From: Prevotella sp. MGM1
GTDB taxonomy: Bacteria > Bacteroidota > Bacteroidia > Bacteroidales > Bacteroidaceae
Direction of reading: 5' to 3'
NCBI RefSeq assembly: GCF_002933775.1
Contig: NZ_BEWV01000059.1
Span: 1-64,000 of the forward strand
DNA length: 64,000 nt
The translations under genes and the position numbers were made by a program. Below the pieces are notes generated by a model, which made no database searches, was not told where the DNA came from, and was given only the letters and a program-made list of their open reading frames with translations. This document shows positions 63,691 through 64,000 of this stretch, in pieces. Each line of letters starts with the position of its first letter. The stretch's first letter is position 1.

Positions 63691-64000
63691 TGGCATTTAG
63701 CCTTCTACTCGTATCATTCCTCACGTTTGTCGAGCTTAATTGTGAGAATCTTTTCGATTGTAAGCATGACAGCCTGAGGAATGATACCGAGTTTCTTCCC
63801 GATTCACCACGTCGATGGAAACCATGGCGCTATTGGAAGAAACTCAATAACATTGCGCAATGTATAATCGCCACCGGTGAGTATCAAGGTCGTTCGGGCA
63901 TACCTGATATTGTCGCTTTATGCGAGGTTGAGAATGACAGCGTGATGCGGGATCTAACCAAACGATCCCTTCTTAGAAATGCGGGATATGAGTATCTCAT
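63690..64000 (+). CDS. Endonuclease/exonuclease/phosphatase family protein (3' end outside window)
   Basis: The visible 103 codons start with an ATG that overlaps the peptide-carrier stop. They encode a hydrophobic start, then VELNCENLFDCKHD and LNNIAQCII...GIPDIVALCEVENDSV, matching the first catalytic strands of the EEP fold (Asn in NxENLF and Glu in LCEVEN for metal binding). The gene continues past the right edge. Such enzymes in Bacteroidales cleave phosphodiesters, often in nucleotide or nucleic acid turnover. Confidence 0.85.
   Translation, partial: MAFSLLLVSFLTFVELNCENLFDCKHDSLRNDTEFLPDSPRRWKPWRYWKKLNNIAQCIIATGEYQGRSGIPDIVALCEVENDSVMRDLTKRSLLRNAGYEYL

Overview
The window reads as chromosome from an anaerobic gut-type member of the Bacteroidales (Bacteroidota). 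The evidence is: Bacteroidota-style promoters (TTTG, about 19-21 nt, TAnnTTTG) before several genes; an 11-subunit-type nuo operon with fused nuoCD and no nuoEFG; the pyrG-yidC pair; a hybrid two-component-like propeller regulator with an AraC output; a CHU_C-type surface protein; and a GH2 beta-galactosidase. I cannot name the genus; Muribaculaceae, Prevotellaceae or Barnesiellaceae would all fit.

Layout. 1-6.4 kb: two tandem solute-binding-protein/PAS sensor kinases (the first cut by the window edge and lacking its phosphoacceptor His) followed by an AraC regulator. 6.4-10 kb: repeats, the sodium/proton antiporter NhaD and RadA. 10-16.7 kb: a GH2 beta-galactosidase gene split into two in-frame halves by a 4.19-kb element with terminal inverted repeats; the element encodes an HK97-type prohead protease, a major-capsid-like protein, a small coiled-coil protein and an HTH protein, but no recognisable transposase, integrase, portal, terminase or tail. 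17.1-17.5 kb: a long, highly base-paired RNA candidate resembling 6S RNA. 17.5-23.4 kb: an MBOAT/SGNH acyl-transfer pair, then an NMT1-like lipoprotein and a TPR protein. 23.4-31.4 kb, minus strand: kdsA, kdsD, a degenerate hybrid regulator, a secreted phospholipase D/cardiolipin synthase-like protein and an acyltransferase, closely spaced and all plausibly concerned with the envelope. 32.2-33.1 kb: a BadF-family sugar kinase. 33.3-43.3 kb: nuoA-B-CD-H-I-J-K-L-M-N. 43.3-47.2 kb: ComEC and an AT-rich island with a TPR protein. 47.2-51.8 kb, minus strand: FKBP isomerase, YjbQ, UvrA and a CHU_C-domain protein. 52.4-64 kb: pyrG, yidC, an S9 peptidase, an MFS carrier, a LysM/periplasmic-binding protein, an outer-membrane barrel, a POT peptide carrier and the start of an endonuclease/exonuclease/phosphatase-family gene.

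The two themes that stand out are (i) the compact capsid-plus-protease mobile element, which looks like a non-autonomous phage-derived transposon or satellite, and (ii) two signalling proteins that keep phosphorelay architecture but have lost the phosphorylated residues: the sensor kinase at the left edge (His to Tyr, G2 box lost) and the hybrid regulator (no ATPase domain, His to Asp, receiver Asp to Lys). Dispersed intergenic repeats with an AACGGGATAC core and a related pair of GGCGCT hairpins are scattered across the window. All calls are by reading; no database search was possible.
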